Source: Gammaproteobacteria bacterium (lineage in GTDB: Bacteria; Pseudomonadota; Gammaproteobacteria; JABDBA01). From it: DNA of 64,000 nt. Below, piece after piece: positions 46,756-56,500 of this stretch. The position numbers were made by a program, and so were the translations under genes. The stretch covers positions 107,930 to 171,929 of the forward strand of contig JABDBA010000002.1 in assembly GCA_013288885.1 (NCBI GenBank), in the 5' to 3' direction. Position 1 is the first letter of the stretch. Every line of letters starts with the position of its first letter. The notes beneath the pieces were generated by a model. The model searched no databases. It was not told the origin of the DNA and was given only the letters and a program-made list of their open reading frames with translations.

Positions 46756-48050
46756 TAAGAGGGTTTTGCCATAGGTGCACGGCCGGGTGCTGTATTTTGT
46801 CGGGGCATTATGACACCGGGTAATTCAGTGGGTGTTCCCATCGCAAACAGCAAACTGGGATTAGTGAACAACAACCACTGCGCATTTTTTTGTCCTGCCA
46901 GACCACCTTTGATATAAGCATATTTATTGTTTAAATCACCGGCAGATAAGATCAACGATTCTAATTGTTCGCGAAATTGTTGTTCAATGCCACCGGCATT
47001 TTGATAACGCGGGTTAGCACTCACAAACGCTTTGAATATCTCAGAAGAAATAAATACACCTTCTTTTTCTTCGCGGATCATTGCGCCATCGACATTTTTA
47101 CTAATCGTGCCATCCGCGAGGGCTTTATTCAGCCAATCGAGAAACGCTTTTACTGCACCTGCTTGATTGATGTGGCTACCATCATCAAGGCCGGTTGGCA
47201 TGTGCGTGCCGTCAAATATTGAGTTGTTAAAAAGGCCGACAGGTTGCGCACCGCCCGGTGTTTTAAAATTGTTAAGATACTGATCCATGATCTGTGCATC
47301 AGCCAATGGAATGACGGTAAGGAAAGAATTGGCATGACGACTTTCACCGCTAAACATTCTGAGCCAAGCCTCGAGCACATTCGGGTCGCTGGCGATCCAA
47401 TTAAAACCACCATTGATAGTGGTATCGCTGGGGGTAGTTGCATCGGTAGGGTTATCGAGTAATTGACGAGCGAGCAAACTGGTTACCAGCCAACCCAATT
47501 GATCGCGATTTTCTTTAACGAAATCATATTTATAAAAGTTAGCTTGTTTCATCATGCTGGCAGCGTAAGGCAACCATTCGCGAATGGCATTGCCATTTTT
47601 ATCGCATAAAGTCACTTGGTATTTGACGGCCAGTTTGCCGACATCCAAAAATAGCGCGGCGGTAAATACGGCATAGATCCAAAGTGCCTCTTGGGGAGAA
47701 ACCATGTGCAACGTTCTATTTTCCGGGAAAAAATAATTCGCGCAAAGTGTGAGTGCACGCGATGCTCGTTCAATACCATGATCAAGAAAGCCGCCACGAT
47801 GCGAAAACGCGCCATGCCGTGTTTGGGGCAGACTTTGTACAAATTCAGCAAAATTAGTGATGGCTTTGTAATACAGCGTGTCGAATAGCTTGGGTGGCAA
47901 ATTTAATAAAGATTTGATGTTTTTGAGGTGTTTTTGGCAATTTTCAGGTGCCAACAGCACATCTGCCGACTGTATGGGGTGAACATTGGCAGCGCGGTTG
48001 ATTTCAATAGGTTTGGTTTTAGTGGCAAATTGGTGTAATCCTTTAAACAT
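46755..48050 (-). CDS. TraI_2 (MobH-like) domain protein with a degenerate HD motif
   Basis: 431 residues. The N-terminal 220 residues match the TraI_2 domain of MobH-type relaxases and integrating-element proteins: VLLAPENCQKHLKNIKSLL, FAEFVQSLPQTRHGAFSHRG, GFLDHGIERASRAL, YAVFTAALFLDVGKLAV. In the family the last motif normally reads LLHDxGK; here Leu replaces the metal-binding His. No helicase or conjugation genes are nearby. The C-terminal half is not recognised. Coupled to apaH. It may be a captured relaxase fragment with a new role, or inactive. Confidence 0.72.
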   Translation of the reverse strand: MFKGLHQFATKTKPIEINRAANVHPIQSADVLLAPENCQKHLKNIKSLLNLPPKLFDTLYYKAITNFAEFVQSLPQTRHGAFSHRGGFLDHGIERASRALTLCANYFFPENRTLHMVSPQEALWIYAVFTAALFLDVGKLAVKYQVTLCDKNGNAIREWLPYAASMMKQANFYKYDFVKENRDQLGWLVTSLLARQLLDNPTDATTPSDTTINGGFNWIASDPNVLEAWLRMFSGESRHANSFLTVIPLADAQIMDQYLNNFKTPGGAQPVGLFNNSIFDGTHMPTGLDDGSHINQAGAVKAFLDWLNKALADGTISKNVDGAMIREEKEGVFISSEIFKAFVSANPRYQNAGGIEQQFREQLESLILSAGDLNNKYAYIKGGLAGQKNAQWLLFTNPSLLFAMGTPTELPGVIMPRQNTAPGRAPMAKPS

Positions 48051-48151
48051 AGCTTCCTCGACAGTGTAAGTTATCTCACTACATAAATTCTAGCATATTT
48101 TGAGGCCTCTGCCTATGGGCTTAGTGGCAGTAGCAGTATATTATCGCCTCC

Positions 48152-49690
48152 ATGAGCAAAATTTTGATTAAATCCACCTCTTTAGTGTCTTCCATGACCT
48201 TTATTTCGCGTATTTTAGGTTTTGTGCGCGATATGTTGGTAGCTCAAATCTTTGGGGTCAATGCGGCGGTTGATGCTTTTAATGTGGCCTTCAAGATACC
48301 CAATTTTATGCGTAATTTGTTTGCCGAGGGGTCATTTTCACAGGCCTTTGTGCCGGTTTTGTCGGATTATCGTCAAAATCGCTCGGTAACGGAGGTGCGC
48401 ACTTTCATTAGCCATATGGCGGCTTCTTTAGGTTTAATTTTATTTTTGGTCACTATTTTGGGGGTGGTCGGCGCACCTATTGTTATTAAGATCTTTGGCC
48501 CAGGGCTTGACCCTTATCGCTTCCACTTGGCAAGCGAGATGCTGCGGATTACCTTTCCCTATCTTATGCTTATTTCGTTGACGGCATTTTGTGGTGCTAT
48601 TTTAAATAGTTATGGCATGTTTGGTGTACCGGCATTTACCCCCGCGTTATTAAATATTTGTTTAATTGCTACGGCATTTGGGGTAACGCATTTTTTTGCC
48701 GTGCCGATCGAAGCGCAAGCAGTAGGTGTTTTATTAGCGGGTTTTGTGCAGTTCTTTTTTCAATTACCTTTTTTACATCGCTTGGGATTTTTACCCAGGC
48801 CGCGTTTTAATTGGCGCGATGAGGGTGTGCAGCGTGTGTTAAAATTAATGTTGCCTGCGTTATTTGGTGCGTCGGTAGCGCAAGTGAGTTTGTTATTGAA
48901 TACAATTTTTGCGTCATTTTTGAAAGTGGGCAGTGTGACTTGGTTATATTATTCCGAACGCTTGGCGTATTTTCCGTTAGGTGTATTTGGTGTGGCATTA
49001 TTGACTGTGGTGCTGCCGCATTTGTCGCGCCAACATTCTGCTAAATCGCGCGAGGGGTTTGCTAGCACGTTAGATTGGGGCATTCGATGTAATTTATTGA
49101 TTGGTATTCCCGCGTCATTAACGATGTTAATTTTGGCGGGCCCATTAGTGACGAGTTTATTTGATTACGGTAAATTTAGTGTTTACGATGTATTTATGAC
49201 GCGGCAAAGTGTGATCGCTTATTCGCTGGGCTTGCAGTCATTTATGTTAGTAAAAGTTTTATCGGCAGCATTTTACGCGCAGCAAGATACCAAAACACCG
49301 GTGCGCATTGCAGTGATTACGGTTTTGGTGAGTATTGCTTTAAATGCGATTTTGATTTTCCCCTTGGCCCATGCCGGTTTGGCGTTGGCGAGTTCGTTGG
49401 GCTCGTGGTTGAATACAGTTTTATTAGCTTGGGCGTTGTATAAACGTGATCTTTATCGTTTTCAGCCAGGCTGGGGCAAATTTATAGTACGTTTGTTATT
49501 TGCTAATAGTGTGGTTGGGCTTTTGTTGTGGTTTGGTGCGGGTAATACCTTGCAGTGGATCGGTTGGCATTGGACGCAGCGTTTGGATCATGTCATGTTT
49601 TTGGGCGTGAGTGCAATTTTGGTATATTTGGGTTGTTTGTGGTTAAGCGGAATGCGGATGCAGGATTTTAAAGCGGATGCTTATAATTGA
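48152..49690 (+). CDS. murJ: Lipid II flippase MurJ
   Basis: 512 residues, 14 membrane helices, MviN family. It moves lipid II to the periplasmic side for peptidoglycan polymerisation. Family signatures: RILGFVRDMLVAQIFG, VDAFNVAFKIPNFMRNLFAE, FSQAFVPVL, YAQQDTKTPVRIAV. First gene of murJ-ribF-(TA pair)-ileS-lspA. Confidence 0.96.
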   Translation: MSKILIKSTSLVSSMTFISRILGFVRDMLVAQIFGVNAAVDAFNVAFKIPNFMRNLFAEGSFSQAFVPVLSDYRQNRSVTEVRTFISHMAASLGLILFLVTILGVVGAPIVIKIFGPGLDPYRFHLASEMLRITFPYLMLISLTAFCGAILNSYGMFGVPAFTPALLNICLIATAFGVTHFFAVPIEAQAVGVLLAGFVQFFFQLPFLHRLGFLPRPRFNWRDEGVQRVLKLMLPALFGASVAQVSLLLNTIFASFLKVGSVTWLYYSERLAYFPLGVFGVALLTVVLPHLSRQHSAKSREGFASTLDWGIRCNLLIGIPASLTMLILAGPLVTSLFDYGKFSVYDVFMTRQSVIAYSLGLQSFMLVKVLSAAFYAQQDTKTPVRIAVITVLVSIALNAILIFPLAHAGLALASSLGSWLNTVLLAWALYKRDLYRFQPGWGKFIVRLLFANSVVGLLLWFGAGNTLQWIGWHWTQRLDHVMFLGVSAILVYLGCLWLSGMRMQDFKADAYN

Positions 49691-49699
49691 AGATAAACT

Positions 49700-50641
49700 A
49701 TGAATCTGATACGCGGAATTAATAACATCAAATCAGCCCAGCAAAACTGCGTTGCGACGATTGGCAATTTTGATGGTGTGCATTTGGGGCATCAAAAAGT
49801 GTTGCAACAATTAGTTGAAAAAGCGCGTGCTGAAAATCTGCCTGCATTAGTCATAACTTTTGAACCGTTGCCACCGGAGTTTTTTCATGCTGATCAAGCG
49901 CCTGCGCGTTTATTGCTGTTGCGCGAAAAAATTGTGCAGTTAAAAAAATGTGGTGTCGATCGTGTGTTGTGTTTGCGCTTTAACACGGCGCTAGCAAGTT
50001 TGGCGGCAGCAGATTTTGTAAAAACTATCCTCGTTGAAAAATTACATATTCATACCTTAATCATCGGCGATGATTTTCGTTTTGGCCATAAACGGCAAGG
50101 GGATTTTGCTTTGTTGCAAAAACTAGGGCAGCAATATGGTTTTGCTGTTGTTCCTACACAAACCGTCAAGCTTGACGGACATCGCATCGGTAGTTCGGTG
50201 GTGCGCGCAGCGCTGGCGGAAGGCGATTTAGGTCAAGCAGCAATCTTATTGGGGCGACCTTTTACATTGAGTGGGCATGTCATTTATGGTGATCAACGTG
50301 GCCGCCAATTAGGTTTTCCCACTGCTAATATCTCTTTGCGCCGGCGTGTGCTGCCGTTATTGGGGGTATTTGCCGTGCGCGTCCATGGTCTTGCTGAGCA
50401 GCCATTGCCGGGTGTTGCTAACGTAGGCCGTCGCCCAACCGTCGATGGCAAACGCCGTTTATTAGAAGTTTATTTGTTGGATTTCAACCGTGAAATTTAC
50501 GGTAAACGCATTGAAGTGGAATTTATAAAGAAATTGCGTGATGAAAAGCGCTTTGACTCACTGGAGGAATTAAAGGTGCAGATCGAAAGGGATGTAGGAG
50601 AGGGGCGGCGGGTGATGGTTCGCTTATTATCTAACCCCTAA
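49700..50641 (+). CDS. ribF: Bifunctional riboflavin kinase/FAD synthetase
   Basis: 313 residues. It makes FMN and then FAD from riboflavin. The N-terminal adenylyltransferase has IGNFDGVHLGHQKVL and IGDDFRFGHKRQGD; the C-terminal kinase has GQVIYGDQRGRQ-like GHVIYGDQRGRQLGFPTAN and the GVANVGRRPT loop, ending EKRFDSLEELKVQIERD. It is 9 nt downstream of murJ; a toxin-antitoxin pair separates it from ileS. Confidence 0.96.
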   Translation: MNLIRGINNIKSAQQNCVATIGNFDGVHLGHQKVLQQLVEKARAENLPALVITFEPLPPEFFHADQAPARLLLLREKIVQLKKCGVDRVLCLRFNTALASLAAADFVKTILVEKLHIHTLIIGDDFRFGHKRQGDFALLQKLGQQYGFAVVPTQTVKLDGHRIGSSVVRAALAEGDLGQAAILLGRPFTLSGHVIYGDQRGRQLGFPTANISLRRRVLPLLGVFAVRVHGLAEQPLPGVANVGRRPTVDGKRRLLEVYLLDFNREIYGKRIEVEFIKKLRDEKRFDSLEELKVQIERDVGEGRRVMVRLLSNP

Positions 50642-50654
50642 AAACTATGTTTGT

Positions 50655-50671
50655 AGTGGGAATTTCCCACT
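50655..50671. promoter_or_regulatory. Palindrome upstream of the toxin-antitoxin promoter
   Basis: AGTGGGAA, one base, TTCCCACT: perfect 8-bp arms. It ends 7 nt before the -35 box of the antitoxin promoter, a plausible operator for the antitoxin or antitoxin-toxin complex. It could also be a ribF terminator hairpin, but it lacks a T-tract. Confidence 0.45.
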
Positions 50672-50678
50672 TGAACAC

Positions 50679-50707
50679 TTGAGCATCTTCTTTCTTTGAA
50701 CTATACT
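50679..50707 (+). promoter_or_regulatory. Sigma-70 promoter of the toxin-antitoxin pair
   Basis: TTGAGC (50679-50684), 17 nt, TATACT (50702-50707). Transcription would start near 50714; AAAGGAAC precedes the ATG at 50741. The pair therefore has its own promoter inside the murJ-ribF-ileS cluster. Confidence 0.55.
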
Positions 50708-50740
50708 AACTATGATAGATTATCTTAAAGGAACATTTAT

Positions 50741-51052
50741 ATGACTATAGCTAAAAAAACAGATGCCAAAGGCCGAATCGCATTAGGTCTTGCTTATGCT
50801 AATTTGACATTATTGCTTGAAAAACAGCGAGGTGGAGTACTTCTTAAAAGGGCAGCTATTGTGCCAGAGATGGAAGCTAGGACACATAAAAATAAGCCCG
50901 CTATTGCCTCTGGAAGAAAAGATGCTGGTTCCCACAGTAAACCTACTCAAGCCTTGGAAAGCTTAGACAATCCGACGGAAAAAATTAAACGTATGCGAGG
51001 TTTTTTAAAAGGGATAGATACCACCGTTCATCGAGATAAGGATCGTGTATGA
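50741..51052 (+). CDS. AbrB-like antitoxin of a PIN-domain toxin module
   Basis: 103 residues. The N-terminal 45 residues (KTDAKGRIALGLAYANLTLL, then KQRGGVLLKRAAIVPEMEA) resemble the swapped-hairpin AbrB/SpoVT fold of VapB-type antitoxins. The C-terminal 55 residues are polar and charged and may wrap the toxin, but no known motif is seen. Its stop overlaps the toxin ATG by 4 nt (ATGA), as usual in these modules. Confidence 0.7.
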   Translation: MTIAKKTDAKGRIALGLAYANLTLLLEKQRGGVLLKRAAIVPEMEARTHKNKPAIASGRKDAGSHSKPTQALESLDNPTEKIKRMRGFLKGIDTTVHRDKDRV

Positions 51053-51459
51053 ATTTAGTAGATTCTTGTGGTTGGCTTGAATATTTTGCAAATGGTTCTA
51101 ATGCTAATTTTTTTTCTCCTGTAATAGAAAATATTGATTATCTTTTAGTTCCTTCCATTTGTTTATTAGAAGTATTTAAAAGAATTGTGCAACAACGTAC
51201 GGAAGATGAAGCGTTACAAGCTATGGTTGGTATGCAACAGGCCAAAGTAGTGGTTATGGATGCAACGCTTGCTCTTGAGGCGGCTAAATTAGGTTTAAGG
51301 CTTAAAATGCCATTAGCCGATAGTGTTATATTGGCTACTGCATATATGTATAATGCAACTGTCTGGACACAGGATGCAGATTTTAAAGGCATTAAAGGGG
51401 TAAAGTACTGCGAAAAACCTAAGCTAAAAAAGAAAGATAAATATCATCTTAATAAGTAA
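51049..51459 (+). CDS. PIN-domain ribonuclease toxin, VapC-like
   Basis: 136 residues. The acidic metal-binding set is complete: Asp5 (MNLVDSCGW), Glu41 (CLLEVFK), Asp91 (LADSVILATA), Asp109 and Asp111 (WTQDADF). VapC-type toxins cleave tRNA or rRNA. The Lys-rich tail (KPKLKKKDKYHLNK) is probably extra. Cotranscribed with the antitoxin; ileS starts 27 nt later. Confidence 0.85.
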   Translation: MNLVDSCGWLEYFANGSNANFFSPVIENIDYLLVPSICLLEVFKRIVQQRTEDEALQAMVGMQQAKVVVMDATLALEAAKLGLRLKMPLADSVILATAYMYNATVWTQDADFKGIKGVKYCEKPKLKKKDKYHLNK

Positions 51460-51486
51460 TCCAATTAAAAAAGATAAAACTAAATC

Positions 51487-54345
51487 ATGACCGACTACAA
51501 AGACACCCTTAATTTACCGACCACAGAATTTCCCATGAAGGCGGATCTCGCCAAACGCGAGCCAGTTATTCTGCAAAAGTGGGAGGCGATCAACATTTAT
51601 CAAAAATTACGTGAACAGCGTAAAGGCCACAAAAAATTTATTTTGCACGATGGGCCGCCGTATGCTAACGGCCATATTCATTTGGGACATGCAGTCAATA
51701 AAGTATTAAAAGATATTGTGGTGAAATCGCAAACCTTAAATGGTTTTGATGCGCCTTACATTCCTGGTTGGGATTGTCATGGTTTGCCGATTGAATTAAA
51801 CGTTGAAAAAAAGCATGGCAAAGCCGGTGCTAAATTATCAGCGAAAGAATTTCGGCAAAAATGCCGCGAATATGCGACCGAACAAATTGGAATTCAGCGA
51901 GAAGAATTCAAGCGTTTGGGTTTAATTGGAGATTGGGCGCACCCTTACGTGACGATGGATTTTAAATTTGAAGCAGACATTATTCGTTCTTTAGGTATCA
52001 TGATTCAAAAAGGACATTTATTACAAGGCTCAAAACCAGTGCATTGGTGTGTGGAATGTGGTTCAGCGCTGGCAGAAGCAGAAGTGGAATACGCCAATAA
52101 AACTTCGCCAGCGATCGATGTGCGTTTTAAAGCAGTCGATGCAGCCGAATTTTTAAAACGTTTTAAAAATAGTGCTAAAAAAGGTACCGGGCCTATTAGC
52201 GTGCCGATTTGGACCACTACGCCGTGGACATTGCCGGCGAATGAAGCAGTCGCATTAAATCGTGAATTTGAATATGTGTTATTACAAGTTGAATCAGCAC
52301 AAGGGGCTGAACAATTATTATTGTCGGCTGAATTGGTCGGCGCTTGTTTAGAACGTTACGAAATTAAAGAATACCAGGAATTGGCGCGTTGTCGCGGCGA
52401 AGATTTAGAAGGTTTATTATTGCATCACCCGTTTTATCATCGTCAAGTACCGATCGCTTTGGGTGATCACGTAACACTCGATGCAGGTACGGGCGCTGTG
52501 CATACCGCACCCGCGCATGGTTTAGATGATTATCTGTTAGCAACCAAATATAAATTGCCGATTGTTAATCCGGTGGGAAGTAACGGTTGCTTTTTACCCG
52601 ATACACCATTGTTTGCAGGCGAGCATGTATTCAAGGCCAATAAACATGTGATCGAAGTATTAAAAGAAAATCACGCATTGCTTTGCGAAAAAAATATTGA
52701 ACACAGTTACCCGCATTGCTGGCGTCACAAAACACCCTTGATTTTTCGGGCGACACCGCAATGGTTCATCAGTATGGATCAACAAGGTTTGCGCGCCGAT
52801 GCGTTAGCTGCAATTAAAAAAGTGCAGTGGATCCCGGAGTGGGGACAAAATCGTATTTACGGTATGATCGAAGGTCGCCCTGATTGGTGTATCTCACGTC
52901 AACGTTCATGGGGCGTGCCTATTGCATTGTTTGTCCATAAATTAACGCGTGAATTGCATCCCAAAACCATGGAACTTTTAGAACAAGTTGCGCAGCGTGT
53001 AGAACAGCACGGCGTTGATGCTTGGCATGATTTAGATGCGGCTGTTTTGTTAAATGATCAAGCCGATGATTATGACAAAATTACTGATATTTTAGATGTG
53101 TGGTTTGAATCGGGTGTTACCCATTTTTGTGTGTTGCGCAGAAACCCTGCATTAGCATGGCCTGCTGATTTGTATTTGGAAGGATCGGATCAACACCGTG
53201 GTTGGTTCCATTCTTCGTTGTTATCGGGTGTGGGTATGGATGGCATAGCGCCATATCGTGCAGTATTAACGCACGGTTTTACCGTCGATGAACAAGGGCG
53301 CAAAATGTCGAAGTCGTTAGGCAACGGCATCGAGCCAGAAAAAATTATCAATCAACTCGGCGCTGATATTTTACGGTTGTGGATTGCTTCGGCAGATTAC
53401 AGTGGTGAAATTGCCGGTTCCGATGAAATTCTAAAACGCACCGCAGAAGCATATCGCCGCATTCGTAATACCACACGTTTTTTATTGGCGAATTTGCATG
53501 ATTTTGATCCAAATAAAAATTTAGTCGCACCGGATAAAATGTTATCGCTCGATCGTTGGATCGTCGAGTGCGCCAAATTATTACAAGATGAAATTATAAA
53601 AGCCTATAACGAATATCAATTCCATTTAATTTATCAGAAATTACATAATTTTTGTGTGAATGAAATGGGTGGTTTCTATTTGGATATTATCAAAGATCGC
53701 CAATACACCATGCAAAAAAATAGCTTGGGTCGACGTTCAGCGCAGACCGCGTTATATCACGTCGCACAAGCGATGGTGCGTTGGTTTGCGCCAATTTTGA
53801 GTTTTACCGCCGAAGAAATTTGGCAGTATTTGCCGGGGGAAAAATCGGAATCGGTGTTGTTGAGTACTTGGTATGATATTCCATTGAGTAATGAAAATGA
53901 TCCGCTAGAAGAAATATATAAAAAATTCCCGCGTCAATTGTTTTGGGAAAGAGTTATGTTGGTGCGTGATCAAGTCAATCGGGAAATTGAAAAGTATCGT
54001 AATGATAAAAAGATTGGTTCTTCCTTGGAAGCTGAAGTGGAATTATTTGTACAGCACACAGGTAATTTTCATGAACTTGGTTTGCCAGCGCTCAGAGACG
54101 AACTGCGTTTTGTGTTTATTACTTCGAGTGCAAATATATTGTCTCATACAGACACTTTTGTTGCAGAAAACACGGGCGAACCAGCTTATGCGATCAAAAT
54201 TACTCCCATTGGCGAAACCAAGAAAAAATGTACCCGCTGTTGGCATCGCCGCAGTGATGTGGGCAAACACCCTGAGCACCCCGAAATCTGCGAACGTTGT
54301 GTTGAAAACGTTGCCGGTAAAGGCGAACAGCGGTATTATGCTTAA
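51487..54345 (+). CDS. ileS: Isoleucyl-tRNA synthetase
   Basis: 952 residues (E. coli 938). Class I synthetase with a CP1 editing domain. HIGH motif HLGH in [13 protein letters not shown] (about 58-69), editing motif [17 protein letters not shown]-type [16 protein letters not shown] at about 606-610. The C-terminal zinc finger is CTRCW with CERC. The terminal codons overlap a possible lspA start, but the better lspA start is further downstream. Confidence 0.97.
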   Translation: MTDYKDTLNLPTTEFPMKADLAKREPVILQKWEAINIYQKLREQRKGHKKFILHDGPPYANGHIHLGHAVNKVLKDIVVKSQTLNGFDAPYIPGWDCHGLPIELNVEKKHGKAGAKLSAKEFRQKCREYATEQIGIQREEFKRLGLIGDWAHPYVTMDFKFEADIIRSLGIMIQKGHLLQGSKPVHWCVECGSALAEAEVEYANKTSPAIDVRFKAVDAAEFLKRFKNSAKKGTGPISVPIWTTTPWTLPANEAVALNREFEYVLLQVESAQGAEQLLLSAELVGACLERYEIKEYQELARCRGEDLEGLLLHHPFYHRQVPIALGDHVTLDAGTGAVHTAPAHGLDDYLLATKYKLPIVNPVGSNGCFLPDTPLFAGEHVFKANKHVIEVLKENHALLCEKNIEHSYPHCWRHKTPLIFRATPQWFISMDQQGLRADALAAIKKVQWIPEWGQNRIYGMIEGRPDWCISRQRSWGVPIALFVHKLTRELHPKTMELLEQVAQRVEQHGVDAWHDLDAAVLLNDQADDYDKITDILDVWFESGVTHFCVLRRNPALAWPADLYLEGSDQHRGWFHSSLLSGVGMDGIAPYRAVLTHGFTVDEQGRKMSKSLGNGIEPEKIINQLGADILRLWIASADYSGEIAGSDEILKRTAEAYRRIRNTTRFLLANLHDFDPNKNLVAPDKMLSLDRWIVECAKLLQDEIIKAYNEYQFHLIYQKLHNFCVNEMGGFYLDIIKDRQYTMQKNSLGRRSAQTALYHVAQAMVRWFAPILSFTAEEIWQYLPGEKSESVLLSTWYDIPLSNENDPLEEIYKKFPRQLFWERVMLVRDQVNREIEKYRNDKKIGSSLEAEVELFVQHTGNFHELGLPALRDELRFVFITSSANILSHTDTFVAENTGEPAYAIKITPIGETKKKCTRCWHRRSDVGKHPEHPEICERCVENVAGKGEQRYYA

Positions 54346-54376
54346 TAAAGTCTGCGAAGTTATGTTTGGGAATAAC

Positions 54377-54859
54377 ATGCAAAAAACAAATCAGTTACGT
54401 TGGGTTATATTAAGTTTGGTGATCATAATTTTTGATCAAGCCAGCAAATTTTTTGTGGTTAAAACATTGGCTTTCCAGCAGTCGGTTACTTGGTTGCCTT
54501 TTATTAATATTGAATTGGCTTATAATACCGGTGCTGCATTCAGTTTTTTAGGTGGCGCAGGGGGTTGGCAGCGTTGGTTGTTTGTGGTCGTTGCCGCATT
54601 CATCAGCATTTGTATTTTAATCTGGTTGTATCGCGCACCCCGCAATGATAATTGGACTGCATGTGCTTTTGCTTTTATTTTAGCAGGCGCCTTGGGCAAT
54701 CTTTATGATCGCGTGTTGTTTGGCAATGTAACGGATTTTATTGACTTGCATGTAGGCCACATTCATTTCCCAGCATTGTTTAATGTTGCCGATGTAGCTA
54801 TTAACATTGGTGTAATTATGTGGATAATAGCTGTAATATTTAGGAAAGAACAAAGATAA
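54377..54859 (+). CDS. lspA: Lipoprotein signal peptidase (SPase II)
   Basis: 160 residues from ATG 54377 (E. coli 164); ATG 54362 would add five residues and ATG 54338 overlaps ileS. GGGA sits 5 nt before the chosen ATG. Inner membrane aspartyl protease with four helices. The family blocks are present: IIFDQASKFFVV, ELAYNTGAAFSFL, AGALGNLYDRVLFG (catalytic Asp), FPALFNVADVAINIG (second Asp). ileS-lspA is a conserved pair. The frame is open for a further 370 nt upstream inside ileS. Confidence 0.94.
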   Translation: MQKTNQLRWVILSLVIIIFDQASKFFVVKTLAFQQSVTWLPFINIELAYNTGAAFSFLGGAGGWQRWLFVVVAAFISICILIWLYRAPRNDNWTACAFAFILAGALGNLYDRVLFGNVTDFIDLHVGHIHFPALFNVADVAINIGVIMWIIAVIFRKEQR

Positions 54860-54887
54860 TTTTTTACGCATTCAAATAGGAAAAACT

Positions 54888-55856
54888 ATGAAAACCATTT
54901 TACAAGTCATCGGTAATACACCCTTAGTTAGGCTAAACAAAATATCGCCCAAAGATTACGTCACCATTTTAGTGAAATGTGAATTTACTAATCCAAGTGG
55001 TAGCATCAAAGATCGCATCGTTTCTTATATTATTGATGATGCAGAAAAAAATGGTTTATTAAAACCCGGTGGGACTATTGTTGAAAATACCTCAGGAAAC
55101 ACCGGCGCAGCAGTGGCGATGATTGCGGCGATCAAAGGCTATAAAGCGATTTTAACCATGCCCGATAAAGTGAGCAAAGAAAAACAAGATGCATTGCGCG
55201 CTTATGGTGCTAAAGTTGTAGTGACACCGACTTCAGCAGCGCCGGATTCGCCTGATCATTATGTCAATACCGCTCGGCGTATTGCGGCAGAAACGCCGAA
55301 TAGTTTTATGATCAACCAATACGATAATAAAAAAAATCCGGAAGCTCATTATAAAAGTACCGGCCCTGAAATTTGGCAACAGTGCGAAGGTAATGTCGAC
55401 GTATTTATCGCATCTGGCAGCACCGGCGGAACGATATCGGGCGTAGGGCGTTATCTGAAAGAAAAAAATCCCAATTTGAAAGTGATTATGCCTGATCCTA
55501 TCGGTTCTATTTACCACGAATATTTTAAGACGGGTGTAGTGCCACATGGCGAAGGATGCACTTATTTGGTAGAAGGTGTGGGCGAAGATCACATTGCTAA
55601 GGCGATGGATTTTTCTGTGGTGGATGAGGTGATGCCATTTAATGATAAAGATGCTTTTCTAACCGGGCGTCGCTTAGCCACTGAAGAGGGAATTTTAGCC
55701 GGTGGTTCCAGTGGCGCTAATTTGTGGGCAGCATTAGAGGTAGCAAAACGATTCACCAAACCTACCACGATTGTGACAATATTGCCTGATAGCGGCATCA
55801 AATATTTAAGTAAAATGTATAATGATGAATGGATGAAAGAGAAGGGGTTGTTGTAG
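54888..55856 (+). CDS. Cysteine synthase/cystathionine beta-synthase family PLP enzyme
   Basis: 322 residues, fold type II PLP enzyme. The PLP lysine is Lys41 in NPSGSIKDR, the substrate-binding TSGNTG loop follows and GSTGGTISGVGRYL binds phosphate. The combination with NSFMINQYDNKKNPEAHYKS and GGSSGANLWAAL resembles the catalytic core of cystathionine beta-synthase as much as CysK/CysM. No C-terminal CBS domains are present. It either makes cysteine from O-acetylserine or starts reverse transsulfuration; the window does not decide. Confidence 0.85.
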   Translation: MKTILQVIGNTPLVRLNKISPKDYVTILVKCEFTNPSGSIKDRIVSYIIDDAEKNGLLKPGGTIVENTSGNTGAAVAMIAAIKGYKAILTMPDKVSKEKQDALRAYGAKVVVTPTSAAPDSPDHYVNTARRIAAETPNSFMINQYDNKKNPEAHYKSTGPEIWQQCEGNVDVFIASGSTGGTISGVGRYLKEKNPNLKVIMPDPIGSIYHEYFKTGVVPHGEGCTYLVEGVGEDHIAKAMDFSVVDEVMPFNDKDAFLTGRRLATEEGILAGGSSGANLWAALEVAKRFTKPTTIVTILPDSGIKYLSKMYNDEWMKEKGLL

Positions 55857-56495
55857 GTGCGCAAATTAACTTTTCTCGACCAAATCATCACCAAATTCGA
55901 TGAAACACTGAAAACAGTTTCAGGCTCTGTCACGGATTGCGAACGCGAAAACCCTTCGACAAATCTAACTGAAACCGTATTTGATGAAACAGAGCGCAAG
56001 CATACAGCAAGTCTCATGCGCGTCAATCATGTCGGTGAAGTATGTGCGCAAGCGTTATATCAAGGTCAAGCGCTGACTGCACGTTCTGCAAAAACCCAAA
56101 AAAAATTGCAACAGGCGGCGCAAGAAGAAACGGATCATTTAGTTTGGTGTCAGCAGAGAATTAAAGAATTAAATGGTCACACCAGTTATTTGAATCCCGC
56201 TTGGTTTTTAGCTTCGTTTACCATCGGTATGATCGCTGGTTTGGCGGGCGATAAAATTAATTTAGGATTTTTAGCGGAAACTGAGCGCCAGGTCGAACAA
56301 CACTTAACTGAGCATCTGCAAAAAATTCCCACGCAAGATCAAAAAACCCGTCATATTTTATTGCAAATGCGTGCCGATGAAGGCAACCATGCCGCTACGG
56401 CAGAACAAGCCGGTGCGACGGAGTTGCCAGTTGCTGTGAAAATATTAATGCGTTATTTATCAAAAATAATGACGAGTGTTTCGTATCGAGTGTAA
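55857..56495 (+). CDS. coq7: Coq7-type 2-polyprenyl-3-methyl-6-methoxy-1,4-benzoquinol hydroxylase
   Basis: 212 residues, GTG start right after the preceding stop. Di-iron monooxygenase for the last hydroxylation in ubiquinone synthesis, replacing the flavoprotein UbiF of E. coli. Iron ligands lie in MRVNHVGEVCAQ, AQEETDHLVWC, ETERQVEQHLTEHL and RADEGNHAATA. Coq7 implies aerobic ubiquinone synthesis. It converges on speD. Confidence 0.93.
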   Translation: MRKLTFLDQIITKFDETLKTVSGSVTDCERENPSTNLTETVFDETERKHTASLMRVNHVGEVCAQALYQGQALTARSAKTQKKLQQAAQEETDHLVWCQQRIKELNGHTSYLNPAWFLASFTIGMIAGLAGDKINLGFLAETERQVEQHLTEHLQKIPTQDQKTRHILLQMRADEGNHAATAEQAGATELPVAVKILMRYLSKIMTSVSYRV

Positions 56496-56500
56496 ACAGA

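Noticed and set aside
53966-54376. Long N-terminal extension of the lspA frame
   Set aside because: It is ileS read in another frame; LspA homology begins only at about 54377.
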